34,860 nt of DNA from a virus. The DNA lies in IMG/VR virus record IMGVR_UViG_3300035698_015959, positions 1 to 34,860 of that record; one strand, written 5' to 3'. A program made the position numbers and the translations under genes. Below, in pieces: positions 1 through 8,192 of the stretch; position 1 is the stretch's first letter, and the number at the start of each line of letters is the position of its first letter. Below the pieces are notes generated by a model. That model had not been told where the DNA came from and did not search any database. It saw only the letters and a list, made by a program, of their open reading frames with translations.

Positions 1-1
1 A

Positions 2-595
2 GACACCCGTCAAGTCGTAGACATAGGCCTAGACATCTCAACAAGTATTGTTGGTCTTACGCTTCTCGATGGGACCACGGGGCAATATGTTTTGATGAAA
101 GCCTTCAAACTTCAGAAGGCTGCCCTCAAAGATGTGTGGGACAAAGCTTCCTTCATGAAGGTGGCCCTTGGAGATTCAGTTGACACCAAGAAGTACAAAG
201 TCAGACGCATTTTCGTTGAAGAGGCAGCGAAGAAGTTCTCCCCAGGATTTTCTAGTGCGGGAACCATTTTTGCCCTTGCCAGCTTCAACGGAATCGTTTC
301 CTACATAGCCCACGAGTTATTCGAAAAAAAGCCACAGATGATCAATGTTCGTTCGGCTCGCAAGAAGCTCGGTATTAAGATCAATTATAAAGACAAGTCC
401 AAGGATACCAAAACCAAAGTTTTCGATGCTGTGCGAGGCCTCAACCCAGATTTTCCCTGGGAACAGCATACTGCAAAGACTGGCAAGAAAAAAGGTCAAA
501 CCGTATACGGTAAACAGAACTTTGACATGGCTGACGCCTGGGTTATTTGTCGTGGCGGTCAACTAATGCAAGGCAGTACCTCAGGTGGTTATTAA
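2..595 (+). CDS. RuvC-like Holliday junction resolvase, 5' end cut by window
   Basis: The frame is open from the first bases of the window, so the gene starts upstream. The visible N-terminal part reads VDIGLDIS followed by a beta-hairpin, the RNase H-fold entry of RuvC-type resolvases with its first catalytic Asp. A middle acidic motif (IFVEEAA) and a C-terminal NFDMADAWVI segment supply the remaining acidic residues expected of the family. The role would be to cut branched DNA during recombination or before packaging; T4 itself uses the unrelated endonuclease VII for this. The stop codon TAA overlaps the next ATG (TAATG), so the two genes are translationally coupled. The internal ATG at 92 is not the true start because the conserved motif lies upstream of it. 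Confidence 0.8.
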   Translation, partial: DTRQVVDIGLDISTSIVGLTLLDGTTGQYVLMKAFKLQKAALKDVWDKASFMKVALGDSVDTKKYKVRRIFVEEAAKKFSPGFSSAGTIFALASFNGIVSYIAHELFEKKPQMINVRSARKKLGIKINYKDKSKDTKTKVFDAVRGLNPDFPWEQHTAKTGKKKGQTVYGKQNFDMADAWVICRGGQLMQGSTSGGY

Positions 596-975
596 TGTAC
601 GAGCCAGGAGATTACGTGGTTGGGTACCCTGATTTCTATATCAGCGACAACAAGAAATATAAGTTTGGTGGCGGGAAAATCCAGTACTGTGAGAACAAGT
701 GGTCCATGATTGCCCAAAGGCAGCGGACCAAAGGATACAATATCTCCTGGCCTTTGGTTGATGTGGCAACTGGTGAGTTAGATGCCAAAGGAGTGAAAAT
801 TTATCCAAGCTACATAGGTTACGAAAAGCTCCAGGGAATGATAGTTGAAGTTGATGAAATGGGTGAGGAAAGGCCACACTGGGATGGAATCGTCCGAGTC
901 CTTACTGGTGAAAAGATTTTATGGTTTTGGCCTAGGAATGTCCGCCTGGTTAGATACGCAGGAGCAAAGTCATGA
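595..975 (+). CDS. Conserved-looking hypothetical protein, 126 aa
   Basis: I do not recognise this family. The protein starts MYEPGDYVVGYPD, is rich in Tyr, Trp and Gly, and alternates short hydrophobic stretches with turns, suggesting a small all-beta domain. There is no signal peptide, membrane segment or metal motif. An upstream TTG at 547 is open but lies inside the resolvase gene. The ATG at 595 overlaps the resolvase stop and is the better start. The end overlaps the start of the methyltransferase gene by 4 bases (ATGA), so resolvase, this gene and methyltransferase form one tightly coupled operon. A role in nucleic acid handling is only a context guess. Confidence 0.7.
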   Translation: MYEPGDYVVGYPDFYISDNKKYKFGGGKIQYCENKWSMIAQRQRTKGYNISWPLVDVATGELDAKGVKIYPSYIGYEKLQGMIVEVDEMGEERPHWDGIVRVLTGEKILWFWPRNVRLVRYAGAKS

Positions 976-1622
976 GTGCTACAGGACGAGGAAAAAAGAA
1001 GAGAGACCCAAATGATTTCTACCCCACACCAGGATGGACAGTCAGGCGCTTTTTAGAAAAAGCAGGAGGCCGTTTGAAGTCTGGTACATGGATTGAGCCA
1101 TGCGCAGGTGACGGGGCTATTATACGAGCTGCTAGGCCCCTTGTGCCACATGTTCGCTGGCACGCTGTTGAACTCCAAGGTAGGTTTGAAAAAAAGCTTC
1201 AACAGACCCCAGGGGTTGCAAGGGTTGACATCTCTAGTTTTTTAGATTGGCAGTACGAGCCCCAAAAGACAAACCCGAGTGCTAGGGCTGCGGTCATCTT
1301 GACCAATCCTCCCTACAAGATGGCGCAAGATATGATTATTCATGCGATGACTCAGGCCGAGCAAGTTTGCATGCTATTGCGCCTGAACTTTCTTGCCTCA
1401 GACGTACGATGTACTTGGATGCAAAATAACACTCCAGATATTTACGTCATTCCAAATAGGCCATCCTTCAGAGGTAAAGGGTCTGATGCCTGTGAATACG
1501 GATGGTTCATCTGGGATGACAAGTCTATTGGGAAAGTAACAATTCTTAATTCCACCCCGAGGAAAATAAGGTCAGATGAAAAAAAAGCAGTGCAAAAAAT
1601 GCTTGGCAACGAAGAAACTTGA
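972..1622 (+). CDS. Phage DNA N6-adenine methyltransferase
   Basis: This is a class I SAM-dependent methyltransferase that should methylate adenine in DNA. Visible motifs in order are DFYPTP near residues 15-20 (typical of phage Dam-like enzymes), the SAM-binding loop EPCAGDGAI at 42-50, the catalytic NPPY at 112-115, and the RPSFRGKGSDACEYGWFIW segment from about residue 163 found in this phage family. At 216 aa the length is normal. The last 47 bases overlap the following endonuclease gene in another frame. The final residues (AVQKMLGNEET) may therefore be read from the inserted element rather than from the original gene. It could protect phage DNA from restriction, or the neighbouring endonuclease's site from cleavage. 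Confidence 0.85.
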   Translation: MSATGRGKKKRDPNDFYPTPGWTVRRFLEKAGGRLKSGTWIEPCAGDGAIIRAARPLVPHVRWHAVELQGRFEKKLQQTPGVARVDISSFLDWQYEPQKTNPSARAAVILTNPPYKMAQDMIIHAMTQAEQVCMLLRLNFLASDVRCTWMQNNTPDIYVIPNRPSFRGKGSDACEYGWFIWDDKSIGKVTILNSTPRKIRSDEKKAVQKMLGNEET

Positions 1623-2556
1623 GAAATTTCATAAAGACAAATATTCAAAAGACGGCCTAACCAACATTTGTAAAGAATGCAGGAATGCTTACAAAAGACA
1701 GTACAATAAAGCTAATAAGGAAAAAATTTCGGCATACAATAAACAGTATGGGCAAGCCAATAAAACTGTCAAAAAAGTCAAAGACCAAAACAGGTACAAG
1801 CATACGAGAAACGAGTATCTGAAAAAAGTATCTGAGAACCAAGAGTTGTACTCTGCACGAAACAAAGCTTCTTACAGAAAGCACATTTACAAACGCCTGT
1901 TGGCCTCTGCACGAAAACGTGCAACCAAGCTGAACTTGGAATTCTCAATTACGATTGCAGATTTAAATTGCTCAGAACACTGTCCGATCCTTGGGGAAGA
2001 ATTCACCTTCGGTTCCCAGAGAATAAAACCACACTACTCCAGCAGAACCATTGATAGGTTGAACCCTAATATAGGATACGTTCCTGGTAACGTACTGGTG
2101 GTCAGCAGTCTAGCAAATGTCACCAAGAACAACGGCACCATTGAAGAATTAGAATTATTAACAGGTAATCTGACAAAAATTGAAAGACATGGCAGTCTCT
2201 CCTGGGATGTAATTTTCAAAAAAGAGGGTATGACCAGGCACCCTAACTCCGAGACTATAGTTTATGGCTTACTTCAAAGCTGCCGACGAAGAGCTAAAAT
2301 TAGGAATAGGCGCTTCTCTTTACAGAAAACTGATTTACCCATTCCACAGTTTTGCCCATTGCTGGGCCTTCCGCTTGAAAAGGGAAAGGGCAGGGTTACC
2401 ACCTCGTCACCTACAATCGACAGAAAAAATAACCTTCTTGGCTATACTCCAAAGAATACAATCATTTGTTCCCACAAAGCAAACAGAATGAAGAATCAGT
2501 GTTCTGTAGAACAACTCAAAAAGATTGTCAAAGCTTATAAGTCGTTAATCCAGTAA
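1576..2556 (+). CDS. HNH-type homing endonuclease with two tandem nuclease domains
   Basis: The N-terminus has a zinc-finger-like pair (KQCKKC and CKEC, residues 4-36) and a Lys-rich linker, common in phage HNH homing enzymes. Two copies of the same catalytic module follow. Each reads CP(I/L)LG, then TIDR, then a GY-P-N segment, then a Ser...AN...KN segment and a final helix (about residues 130-195 and 255-322). Normal members of this family have one such module. Both copies keep the Asp-Arg and Asn residues, so both may be active, or one may serve only for DNA binding. The gene starts inside the methyltransferase 3' end and has no operon link to the tail genes, consistent with a mobile insertion. 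The product probably cuts phage DNA and promotes its own spread. Confidence 0.8.
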   Translation: MKKKQCKKCLATKKLEKFHKDKYSKDGLTNICKECRNAYKRQYNKANKEKISAYNKQYGQANKTVKKVKDQNRYKHTRNEYLKKVSENQELYSARNKASYRKHIYKRLLASARKRATKLNLEFSITIADLNCSEHCPILGEEFTFGSQRIKPHYSSRTIDRLNPNIGYVPGNVLVVSSLANVTKNNGTIEELELLTGNLTKIERHGSLSWDVIFKKEGMTRHPNSETIVYGLLQSCRRRAKIRNRRFSLQKTDLPIPQFCPLLGLPLEKGKGRVTTSSPTIDRKNNLLGYTPKNTIICSHKANRMKNQCSVEQLKKIVKAYKSLIQ

Positions 2557-2628
2557 AATCGTCTGGATGTTATCGACTACGGACTCTCAAACATGATTGC
2601 TGACGAGCATTACGGAGTGTGGTCATAA
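2557..2628 (+). pseudogene. Orphan 3' coding remnant after the HNH gene
   Basis: Directly after the endonuclease stop codon the same frame stays open for 23 codons to a TAA at 2626. It reads as protein-like sequence containing DVIDYGLSNMIADEHYGVW. It has no start codon of its own suited to translation and resembles the C-terminus of a gene cut off by insertion of the endonuclease. The disrupted gene might be the methyltransferase or another gene. I cannot identify it, and the fragment is short enough that chance remains possible. Confidence 0.35.
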
Positions 2629-2692
2629 CTTTCTTAGCCACGGATAATCCGATATAGTTTTAGACTCGGCTGAGGGCTCTATACTTATATTC

Positions 2693-3910
2693 ATGGCTCG
2701 CAATGAAACTCGTCAGACTATCCATAGAGATCCGAGAAACCCAGAGGCCCATGTCAACTCTGGGTATGAAGGAGATTCTACGTCTGACGACTTTCTTATT
2801 CCGCCATGTGGAATTGAAGATTCGGACATGGCTCTCTTTCGCCTATTTGACAGGGACATTGGGTTTACTGTTCGTCTCGTAGAGGCTGGGAACAAACAGC
2901 TACAGGTCAAAAAGCCTTTTGTGATATTCGCCACTGGTGAGCGCTTTGCTTTGGCCAAGAGGCTACGCCCTCCGAGGGACAGGAACAACACATTGATGCT
3001 TCCTGCTATCTCCATTAGGAGAACATCGATTGAGCAAACTTCGGCTGACATTACTAGCCGTGGCATTAATCAATTCTCTGGACCGCTTGCAATCAAGCGT
3101 CGTCTTGAAAAAGGCGACCGTGACTATCAGAACTTGATCAATAAAATGGGCTTCAAGCACCTGTCGGAAGTTCCATCTACCAGAAGAGACACGGGTGAGT
3201 TGGCTAACCAGATTGAGGTTACCCAAGGTGGACTTCTGGAAACACGAGTCTCCTCAAACAACATGTGGGAGATTATTACGATTCCACAGCCTCAATTTTT
3301 CACTGCAACTTATGAAGTTATCTTCTGGACGAGTTTTACGCAGCACATGAACTACTTGATTGAAACATTCATGTCCTCTTTCCTGCCAAATGACAGGATT
3401 CACAAGTTAGTAACAGACAAGGGTTATTGGTTCCTTGCTTATACTGAAGACCAGTATCCAAACCAAGAAAACATTGACGACTTCACGGAAGACGAGCGTA
3501 TCCTTCGATATTCTATGACCGTGAAGGTAAAGGGATACGTGTTGGCTCCGCAACATCCAACCAACGCTGTTCCCGTCAGACGCTGGGTCTCTGCACCCAA
3601 CGTTACGTTTGATATAAGAAGCTACAATACCGAAGTGGTAGAAGCAAAGCACATGAACAGACCTCCTCAGAAAAATTCTGACAATCCTGGCACATTTGCT
3701 CTTACAGATATTGAACGAGACCCAAACACAAAGCAAACTCCTACCACGGATGAACGATACCTGGTAAGGAAGGATGTTATCGATGCTCGCACAGGAAACA
3801 AGAGGCCACGTTATGTGTCCATTCTTGAGTCAAATGAGAAAAAAGGCGAGACTGTTTACAGGGCATCAGATATAGAAACACTAGAGCAATTTATTAAGAC
3901 GCTCAAATAA
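2693..3910 (+). CDS. Tail terminator / sheath stabiliser, T4 gp15-like
   Basis: The protein resembles T4 gp15, which caps the finished tail tube and sheath and joins the tail to the head. Matching features are the N-terminal region DMALFRLFDRDIGFTVRL followed by an FATGERFALAKRLRP segment, a central FFTATYEVIFWTSFTQHMN segment equivalent to the gp15 IYELSIFTRYEDDM region, and LRYSMTVKVKGYVLAP equivalent to the gp15 WSLTFEVNGWMYPP strand. At 405 aa it is longer than T4 gp15 (272 aa), with extra N- and C-terminal parts. It lies immediately upstream of sheath 1, as expected for a tail module. The assignment rests on remembered motifs and is distant. Confidence 0.7.
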   Translation: MARNETRQTIHRDPRNPEAHVNSGYEGDSTSDDFLIPPCGIEDSDMALFRLFDRDIGFTVRLVEAGNKQLQVKKPFVIFATGERFALAKRLRPPRDRNNTLMLPAISIRRTSIEQTSADITSRGINQFSGPLAIKRRLEKGDRDYQNLINKMGFKHLSEVPSTRRDTGELANQIEVTQGGLLETRVSSNNMWEIITIPQPQFFTATYEVIFWTSFTQHMNYLIETFMSSFLPNDRIHKLVTDKGYWFLAYTEDQYPNQENIDDFTEDERILRYSMTVKVKGYVLAPQHPTNAVPVRRWVSAPNVTFDIRSYNTEVVEAKHMNRPPQKNSDNPGTFALTDIERDPNTKQTPTTDERYLVRKDVIDARTGNKRPRYVSILESNEKKGETVYRASDIETLEQFIKTLK

Positions 3911-3980
3911 TGAGATTTCTAAGAATCAATGTCCTAATTAGTTAGGGACTACCTGCACTTTTCAGGCAAAGGAACAAAAC

Positions 3981-6900
3981 ATGGCCAGCCAGATTTTCAA
4001 TTTTCCAGGTTTCTTCGACAGAGAAATCGATCTTTCAGCACGGGAGGAAAGCCCTACGGGCACTCCAGCTGGCGTGATCGGTGGCTCCGAAAGAGGCCCA
4101 GCATTCGTACCATACACCGTTGGTTCATTTGCTGACTACAGAACAATTTTCGGTGATCTTAACACAAGATACGCTGCTCCGTATGCGGCAGATAAATTTT
4201 TGGCGAATCGTTCAGCTCTGACTTTCATCAGAATTTTGAACGCTGGCGCAAACGAGACTAGCACAGATATTGACACGACCCGTACACAAGGCACTGTCAA
4301 GAATGCTGGTTTTATAATCAGTGGTGCAGCTGAAGTTCCAGGTAACGAGGCCGTAGCTCAGGGCGTAGTCCAGTTTATCGTAGCAAATCATTACGTATCT
4401 GGCAATGAAGCCTATGGCTTGCCCATGTTTACCGATAATGACTCTTTTGCCACTGGGTCTGACGGTGCTTGGAACGGTTATGCCAATCTTGTGCGTGGCG
4501 TGATCTTTTGTGCAAGCGGAACCCGTATGCAAATCCTTAGTCACGATCAGTACTACAGTGAAACTTCTGACGACGCTGCTACTCCTAGCGACACCACTCG
4601 TTACTTCAAGATTGCAATTTCTTCTTCCCTAGGCACTTCGTTTGGTAACGATGAGGGATTTGATGGTGTTAGAATCTTTACGGCTTCCCTGAATCCAACC
4701 GAAGACAACTATTTCGCTAAGCTTTTGAACACAGACCCAGAGAGGTTCGCCGATGAGAGACACTTGGTTTACGCCGATTACGCAGTGGATGCTGAAATTG
4801 CAACATTGGAGTCTGGAATTGACTCAGTTGCTATCGCTAGCGGCAGCGCTTCTACTTCTTCTACCTCTGGTGATTCTTCTCTGCCTTTCCTAAATGCATT
4901 CGGCAGATTTGACACACGTTACACCGCTCCTAAGTCACCATGGTTCATCTCACAGCCATACGGTGAGACCGAACATGACCTCTTCTACATTGAAGCAATC
5001 GATGATGGTGCATATGCCAACTCACGGATCAAGGTATCCATCCTTGATATCCAGAAATCGGCCAACCCTAAGGACAAATATGGAACCTTTAACTTGGTTG
5101 TCCGTGATTTCTTTGACACAGACGTAGAACCACGAATCCTTGAGCAGTTCAGCAACATGACGCTCAATCCAGATTCGGACAACTACATCGGTAAAGTCAT
5201 CGGAGATAAGAAGGCTCGCTTTAACTTCGATGCAGCGGATGTCTCAGATCGACGTTTGCTTACCACGGGCAAGTTCGCTAATCGTTCACGCAATGTCCGA
5301 GTAGTCATCTCTGACCAGGTGGCTAAAAAGGCAGTTCCTGCTGACGCTGTCCCATTCGGCTTCCGTGGTGTTGAAGTTCTTAACACCAACAGCGCTCTTG
5401 TAGACACCACAGGCTCAGCTGCTACTGATCGCCTGTACCTCAGAAGTACTGGAACTCTTGATACGCATGGACGACTTCTAGGTGCCATTGTTCCTCCGAT
5501 TCCACATCGATACAAGGTAACTCGTGGAGCTACTGACACCGATGGCTCACGTCTTGCAGGAGCACCAGGGACTACTGAAATCACTGATGGTCGTTACTAC
5601 TGGGGTGTGAAGTTCACACGTAACAGCAATGCTCTCAACCCTAACGTCGTTGAACTAGAAAACAAGCTCATTAAATCCATGACTAAGTTCGCTGGGATTA
5701 GTAAGCTTGACATGTTGGTGACTGGCTCTCAAAAGGATACCTTCAATAACAACAAGTTTACGCTTGCCCGTGTTGCCCTGGGCAACGGAGCGTTGGCGGA
5801 CATCACATCATCTGTAAACAAGCACATGAAGGAAACAGTGTATTTCAGGAATGGTAGACCTGATGGCTTTGAGTACAAGATTATTGATCCAATGACTGAT
5901 GACAGCCGCATTACTTTTGCAACTCTATATCAGAAGGGTGCGACTGCTTCTGACTTCAACAAGTTCACCAACTTTACCAAATTCACTACGTTCCTTTATG
6001 GCGGTTTCGATGGGACTAACATCCTGGATAAGAACGCTGCTACTTTCAACGACCGTTCAACATCTGCTGAAACACGTACGTCTGACGGTGAGATCGGAAA
6101 TGCAGCAGCTACATTCACCTCACCAGGTCTCGCAAGCAATGTAAACGGCGCTGGAATCTCCAACTCCACTGTGGCCTCATACCGAGCAGCTTCCGACATC
6201 GTTACTGATGCAATCGCTTCGAACGTGAATATTGTGGCGACGCCAGGTCAGCGTGACCCACTCGTTACTGATTATGTCTCGGACGCTGTTCGTGACTTCG
6301 GCATTGCTTTCTATGTAATGGACATCCCGCTATATGACTCAGATATTGAGCGAATTTGGGATGATGAGACAAGTAAATATGTTGACGTTGAACAGACAGC
6401 AAATTCCTTTGAGCTTCGTGCTCTTGACAATGAGTATGCTGGTGCCTACTTCCCAGATGTTGTCATTGAAGACATCGTAAACCGTCGTCGTGTGACGGTT
6501 CCTTCAACCGTCGGTGCCATTGCTGCACTTGGCTTCAACGATAGAATCGCATATCCTTGGTTCGCCCCAGCTGGTTTCAACCGAGCTTCCCTTGACTTCG
6601 TTACGAAGACCAAGGTCAAGATCAAGCAACCAGAACGTGAGCGTCTTTTCGCAATCCACGTGAACCCAATCACAAAGTTCCCAGGCACCGCTGCCAATGT
6701 AATCTTCGCCCAAAATACACTTGAACAGGCTGAGTCAGCACTCGGCTCGATCAATGTTGTTCGAATGCTCAATGAGCTAAAGCGTCAGATTATCGATATT
6801 GGTAATCGCACAATCTGGGAGCAGATCACCCCAACCATCTACACCGAGCTTGAGAAGTCATTCCGAAATGTTTTGAACACCATTACTTCACGTGCGGGTA

Positions 6901-7061
6901 TCGAGCGTTACGATGTTGTTGTTGATGAAAGAAACAACACGAACGTTGACCGTGATAACAACAAGGTCAATGTTCGAATCGTCCTTGTACCAACCAGAGC
7001 AGTTGAGTTTATCGCTGTTGACTTCATCATCACTCGCAGTGGAGTACAGTTCGCCAGCTAA
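3981..7061 (+). CDS. Contractile tail sheath protein 1, T4 gp18-like
   Basis: The product should polymerise around the tail tube and contract during infection. The N-terminus (FPGFFDREIDLSAR, then GTPAGVIGGSERGPAFVPYTV and FADYRTIFG) is the hallmark of phage sheath proteins. The C-terminal part (FNDRIAYPWFAPAGFNRASL, then a long helix with VRMLNELKRQI, and a terminal strand VEFIAVDFIITRSG) is the conserved sheath assembly domain. At 1026 aa it is much longer than T4 gp18 (659 aa), so extra surface domains are likely in the middle. A ribosome-binding site AAAGGA lies 7 bases before the ATG. A homologous gene follows at 8193, separated by a GIY-YIG endonuclease gene. Confidence 0.93.
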   Translation: MASQIFNFPGFFDREIDLSAREESPTGTPAGVIGGSERGPAFVPYTVGSFADYRTIFGDLNTRYAAPYAADKFLANRSALTFIRILNAGANETSTDIDTTRTQGTVKNAGFIISGAAEVPGNEAVAQGVVQFIVANHYVSGNEAYGLPMFTDNDSFATGSDGAWNGYANLVRGVIFCASGTRMQILSHDQYYSETSDDAATPSDTTRYFKIAISSSLGTSFGNDEGFDGVRIFTASLNPTEDNYFAKLLNTDPERFADERHLVYADYAVDAEIATLESGIDSVAIASGSASTSSTSGDSSLPFLNAFGRFDTRYTAPKSPWFISQPYGETEHDLFYIEAIDDGAYANSRIKVSILDIQKSANPKDKYGTFNLVVRDFFDTDVEPRILEQFSNMTLNPDSDNYIGKVIGDKKARFNFDAADVSDRRLLTTGKFANRSRNVRVVISDQVAKKAVPADAVPFGFRGVEVLNTNSALVDTTGSAATDRLYLRSTGTLDTHGRLLGAIVPPIPHRYKVTRGATDTDGSRLAGAPGTTEITDGRYYWGVKFTRNSNALNPNVVELENKLIKSMTKFAGISKLDMLVTGSQKDTFNNNKFTLARVALGNGALADITSSVNKHMKETVYFRNGRPDGFEYKIIDPMTDDSRITFATLYQKGATASDFNKFTNFTKFTTFLYGGFDGTNILDKNAATFNDRSTSAETRTSDGEIGNAAATFTSPGLASNVNGAGISNSTVASYRAASDIVTDAIASNVNIVATPGQRDPLVTDYVSDAVRDFGIAFYVMDIPLYDSDIERIWDDETSKYVDVEQTANSFELRALDNEYAGAYFPDVVIEDIVNRRRVTVPSTVGAIAALGFNDRIAYPWFAPAGFNRASLDFVTKTKVKIKQPERERLFAIHVNPITKFPGTAANVIFAQNTLEQAESALGSINVVRMLNELKRQIIDIGNRTIWEQITPTIYTELEKSFRNVLNTITSRAGIERYDVVVDERNNTNVDRDNNKVNVRIVLVPTRAVEFIAVDFIITRSGVQFAS

Positions 7062-7126
7062 CGCAAAACGGTACCTGTGTCATATACTAACTCTATGCCC
7101 AAATGTGGTTAACAATGGAGTTAGAA

Positions 7127-8095
7127 ATGAAGAAAGAGTTCAAGGGGCACGCCAATGAAGGTGGCGTGTACCAAATCACAAATATAATCAACGGAAAAAA
7201 GTACGTTGGTTCTGCTAAAACATTCAAGACTAGAGCAGCTGGCCACGCCAGCTCGTTAAAGAACGGCAAACACCAAAACAAGCATCTGCAAGCAAGCTTC
7301 GACAAGCATGGCGCAGATGCTTTTTTGTTTGAGGTAATTGAAGTTGTTCCTGGCGACAGAGTCGCCAGGACAACAAGGGAGCAAGAGTTAATTGACGAAC
7401 AACTTGGGAGTTGGGAGTCGTGCTTCAATTTCAAAAAGAAAACGGTCTGCAAGGAAGGCCCGTGGTCAAAAACTCCGACGGAAACTCGGAAGAAAATATC
7501 CGAGTCAAGTAGGAAGATGTGGCAAAACGATATTTTCAAAAAAAGAACCAGTAAGGCAATTAGCAAAGCTTTGCAAACACCAGAATCTAAAAAGTGTCGT
7601 TCAGAGAATTCCAAGGAAATGTGGCGCAAGCCTTCACACAGACAAAAACTTGCAAAAGTAATGAGAAAACATTCGACCAAACAAAAACTGACCTTGGCTA
7701 AGCATAGAAAAACAGCAACTGCAAATTCACGCAAAAAACGTGTAAAACATTATGGAAAAATTCTTGATCCGCTGGGCAGGATTCACGACGTAACAAACCT
7801 GGAAGAGTTTGCACGGAAGCACAATCTCGACCGATGCAACTTGCAGAAGGTATTTGAAGGCAGACATCCGTCATGCAAGGGTTGGCGAAAGTACGCTTTA
7901 GAACTTTGTGGGCTGCCGTACATACGGAACTTGAGCCATCAGGCAAAAGACTTTTTGATTGTCGACCCTCGTGGAAACACACACAAAGAAACAAACATCG
8001 CCCGCTTCGCCGCAAAACATGGGCTCAATAAAGAAAATTTGGCAGCGGTAATAAGAGGCACTCGCAAGTCCCACAAAGGATGGACGCATGTTTAA
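7127..8095 (+). CDS. GIY-YIG homing endonuclease
   Basis: The N-terminal nuclease domain has GVYQITN, then KKYVGSA about ten residues later, a downstream Arg (KTR) and a Glu in REQELIDEQ, the GIY-YIG catalytic set. The middle is a basic linker with TRKKISES-type helices, similar to NUMOD3 DNA-binding repeats. The C-terminus has two related repeats, each running from a DP-GR or DP-RG turn through an A-KH-L helix to a KGW ending, similar to NUMOD1-like DNA readers. I chose ATG 7127 because GGAG precedes it by 6 bases; ATGs at 7103 and 7115 are possible. A TATACT hexamer at 7084 may act as a promoter -10. It sits exactly between two sheath paralogues, a typical homing site. Confidence 0.85.
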   Translation: MKKEFKGHANEGGVYQITNIINGKKYVGSAKTFKTRAAGHASSLKNGKHQNKHLQASFDKHGADAFLFEVIEVVPGDRVARTTREQELIDEQLGSWESCFNFKKKTVCKEGPWSKTPTETRKKISESSRKMWQNDIFKKRTSKAISKALQTPESKKCRSENSKEMWRKPSHRQKLAKVMRKHSTKQKLTLAKHRKTATANSRKKRVKHYGKILDPLGRIHDVTNLEEFARKHNLDRCNLQKVFEGRHPSCKGWRKYALELCGLPYIRNLSHQAKDFLIVDPRGNTHKETNIARFAAKHGLNKENLAAVIRGTRKSHKGWTHV

Positions 8096-8101
8096 CAACA
8101 C

Positions 8102-8118
8102 AGTTCTACCTATTTACT
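8102..8118 (+). promoter_or_regulatory. Candidate phage late promoter motif (sheath 2)
   Basis: The 17-base sequence AGTTCTACCTATTTACT recurs with one change at 14403-14419, again upstream of a structural gene. The core TATTTACT also occurs before the tail tube gene and, as AATTTACT, before 13887. It is the only shared intergenic word I found upstream of structural genes. Function as a late promoter is inferred from placement only. Confidence 0.35.
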
Positions 8119-8192
8119 CGTTGTGTAGGATATAAGATGAGACGACCCAATAGTTACTTATCAGAGATTAGCAACCTAATCGGAGAGAATTC

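Noticed and set aside
1560-2692. Possible group I intron carrying the HNH gene, with a P7-like GACTA / TAGTT pairing near 2574 and 2655
   Set aside because: The methyltransferase frame runs up to and into the HNH start, so there is no room for the 5' half of an intron core, and no full set of pairings is visible.
3930-3950. Imperfect hairpin (GTCC-TAA / TTAGGGAC) after the gp15-like gene
   Set aside because: The stem is short with a bulge and no T run follows, so it is not supported as a terminator.
5183-5584. Minus-strand 133-aa frame inside sheath 1, and similar frames inside sheath 2 and the capsid gene
   Set aside because: These genes have strong third-position codon bias that opens antisense frames. 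The sense frames carry the conserved motifs.
7093-7734. Minus-strand 213-aa frame opposite the GIY-YIG gene
   Set aside because: The plus strand has a complete GIY-YIG domain. The minus frame is Cys/Phe/Leu-rich antisense of Lys codons and has no recognisable domain.
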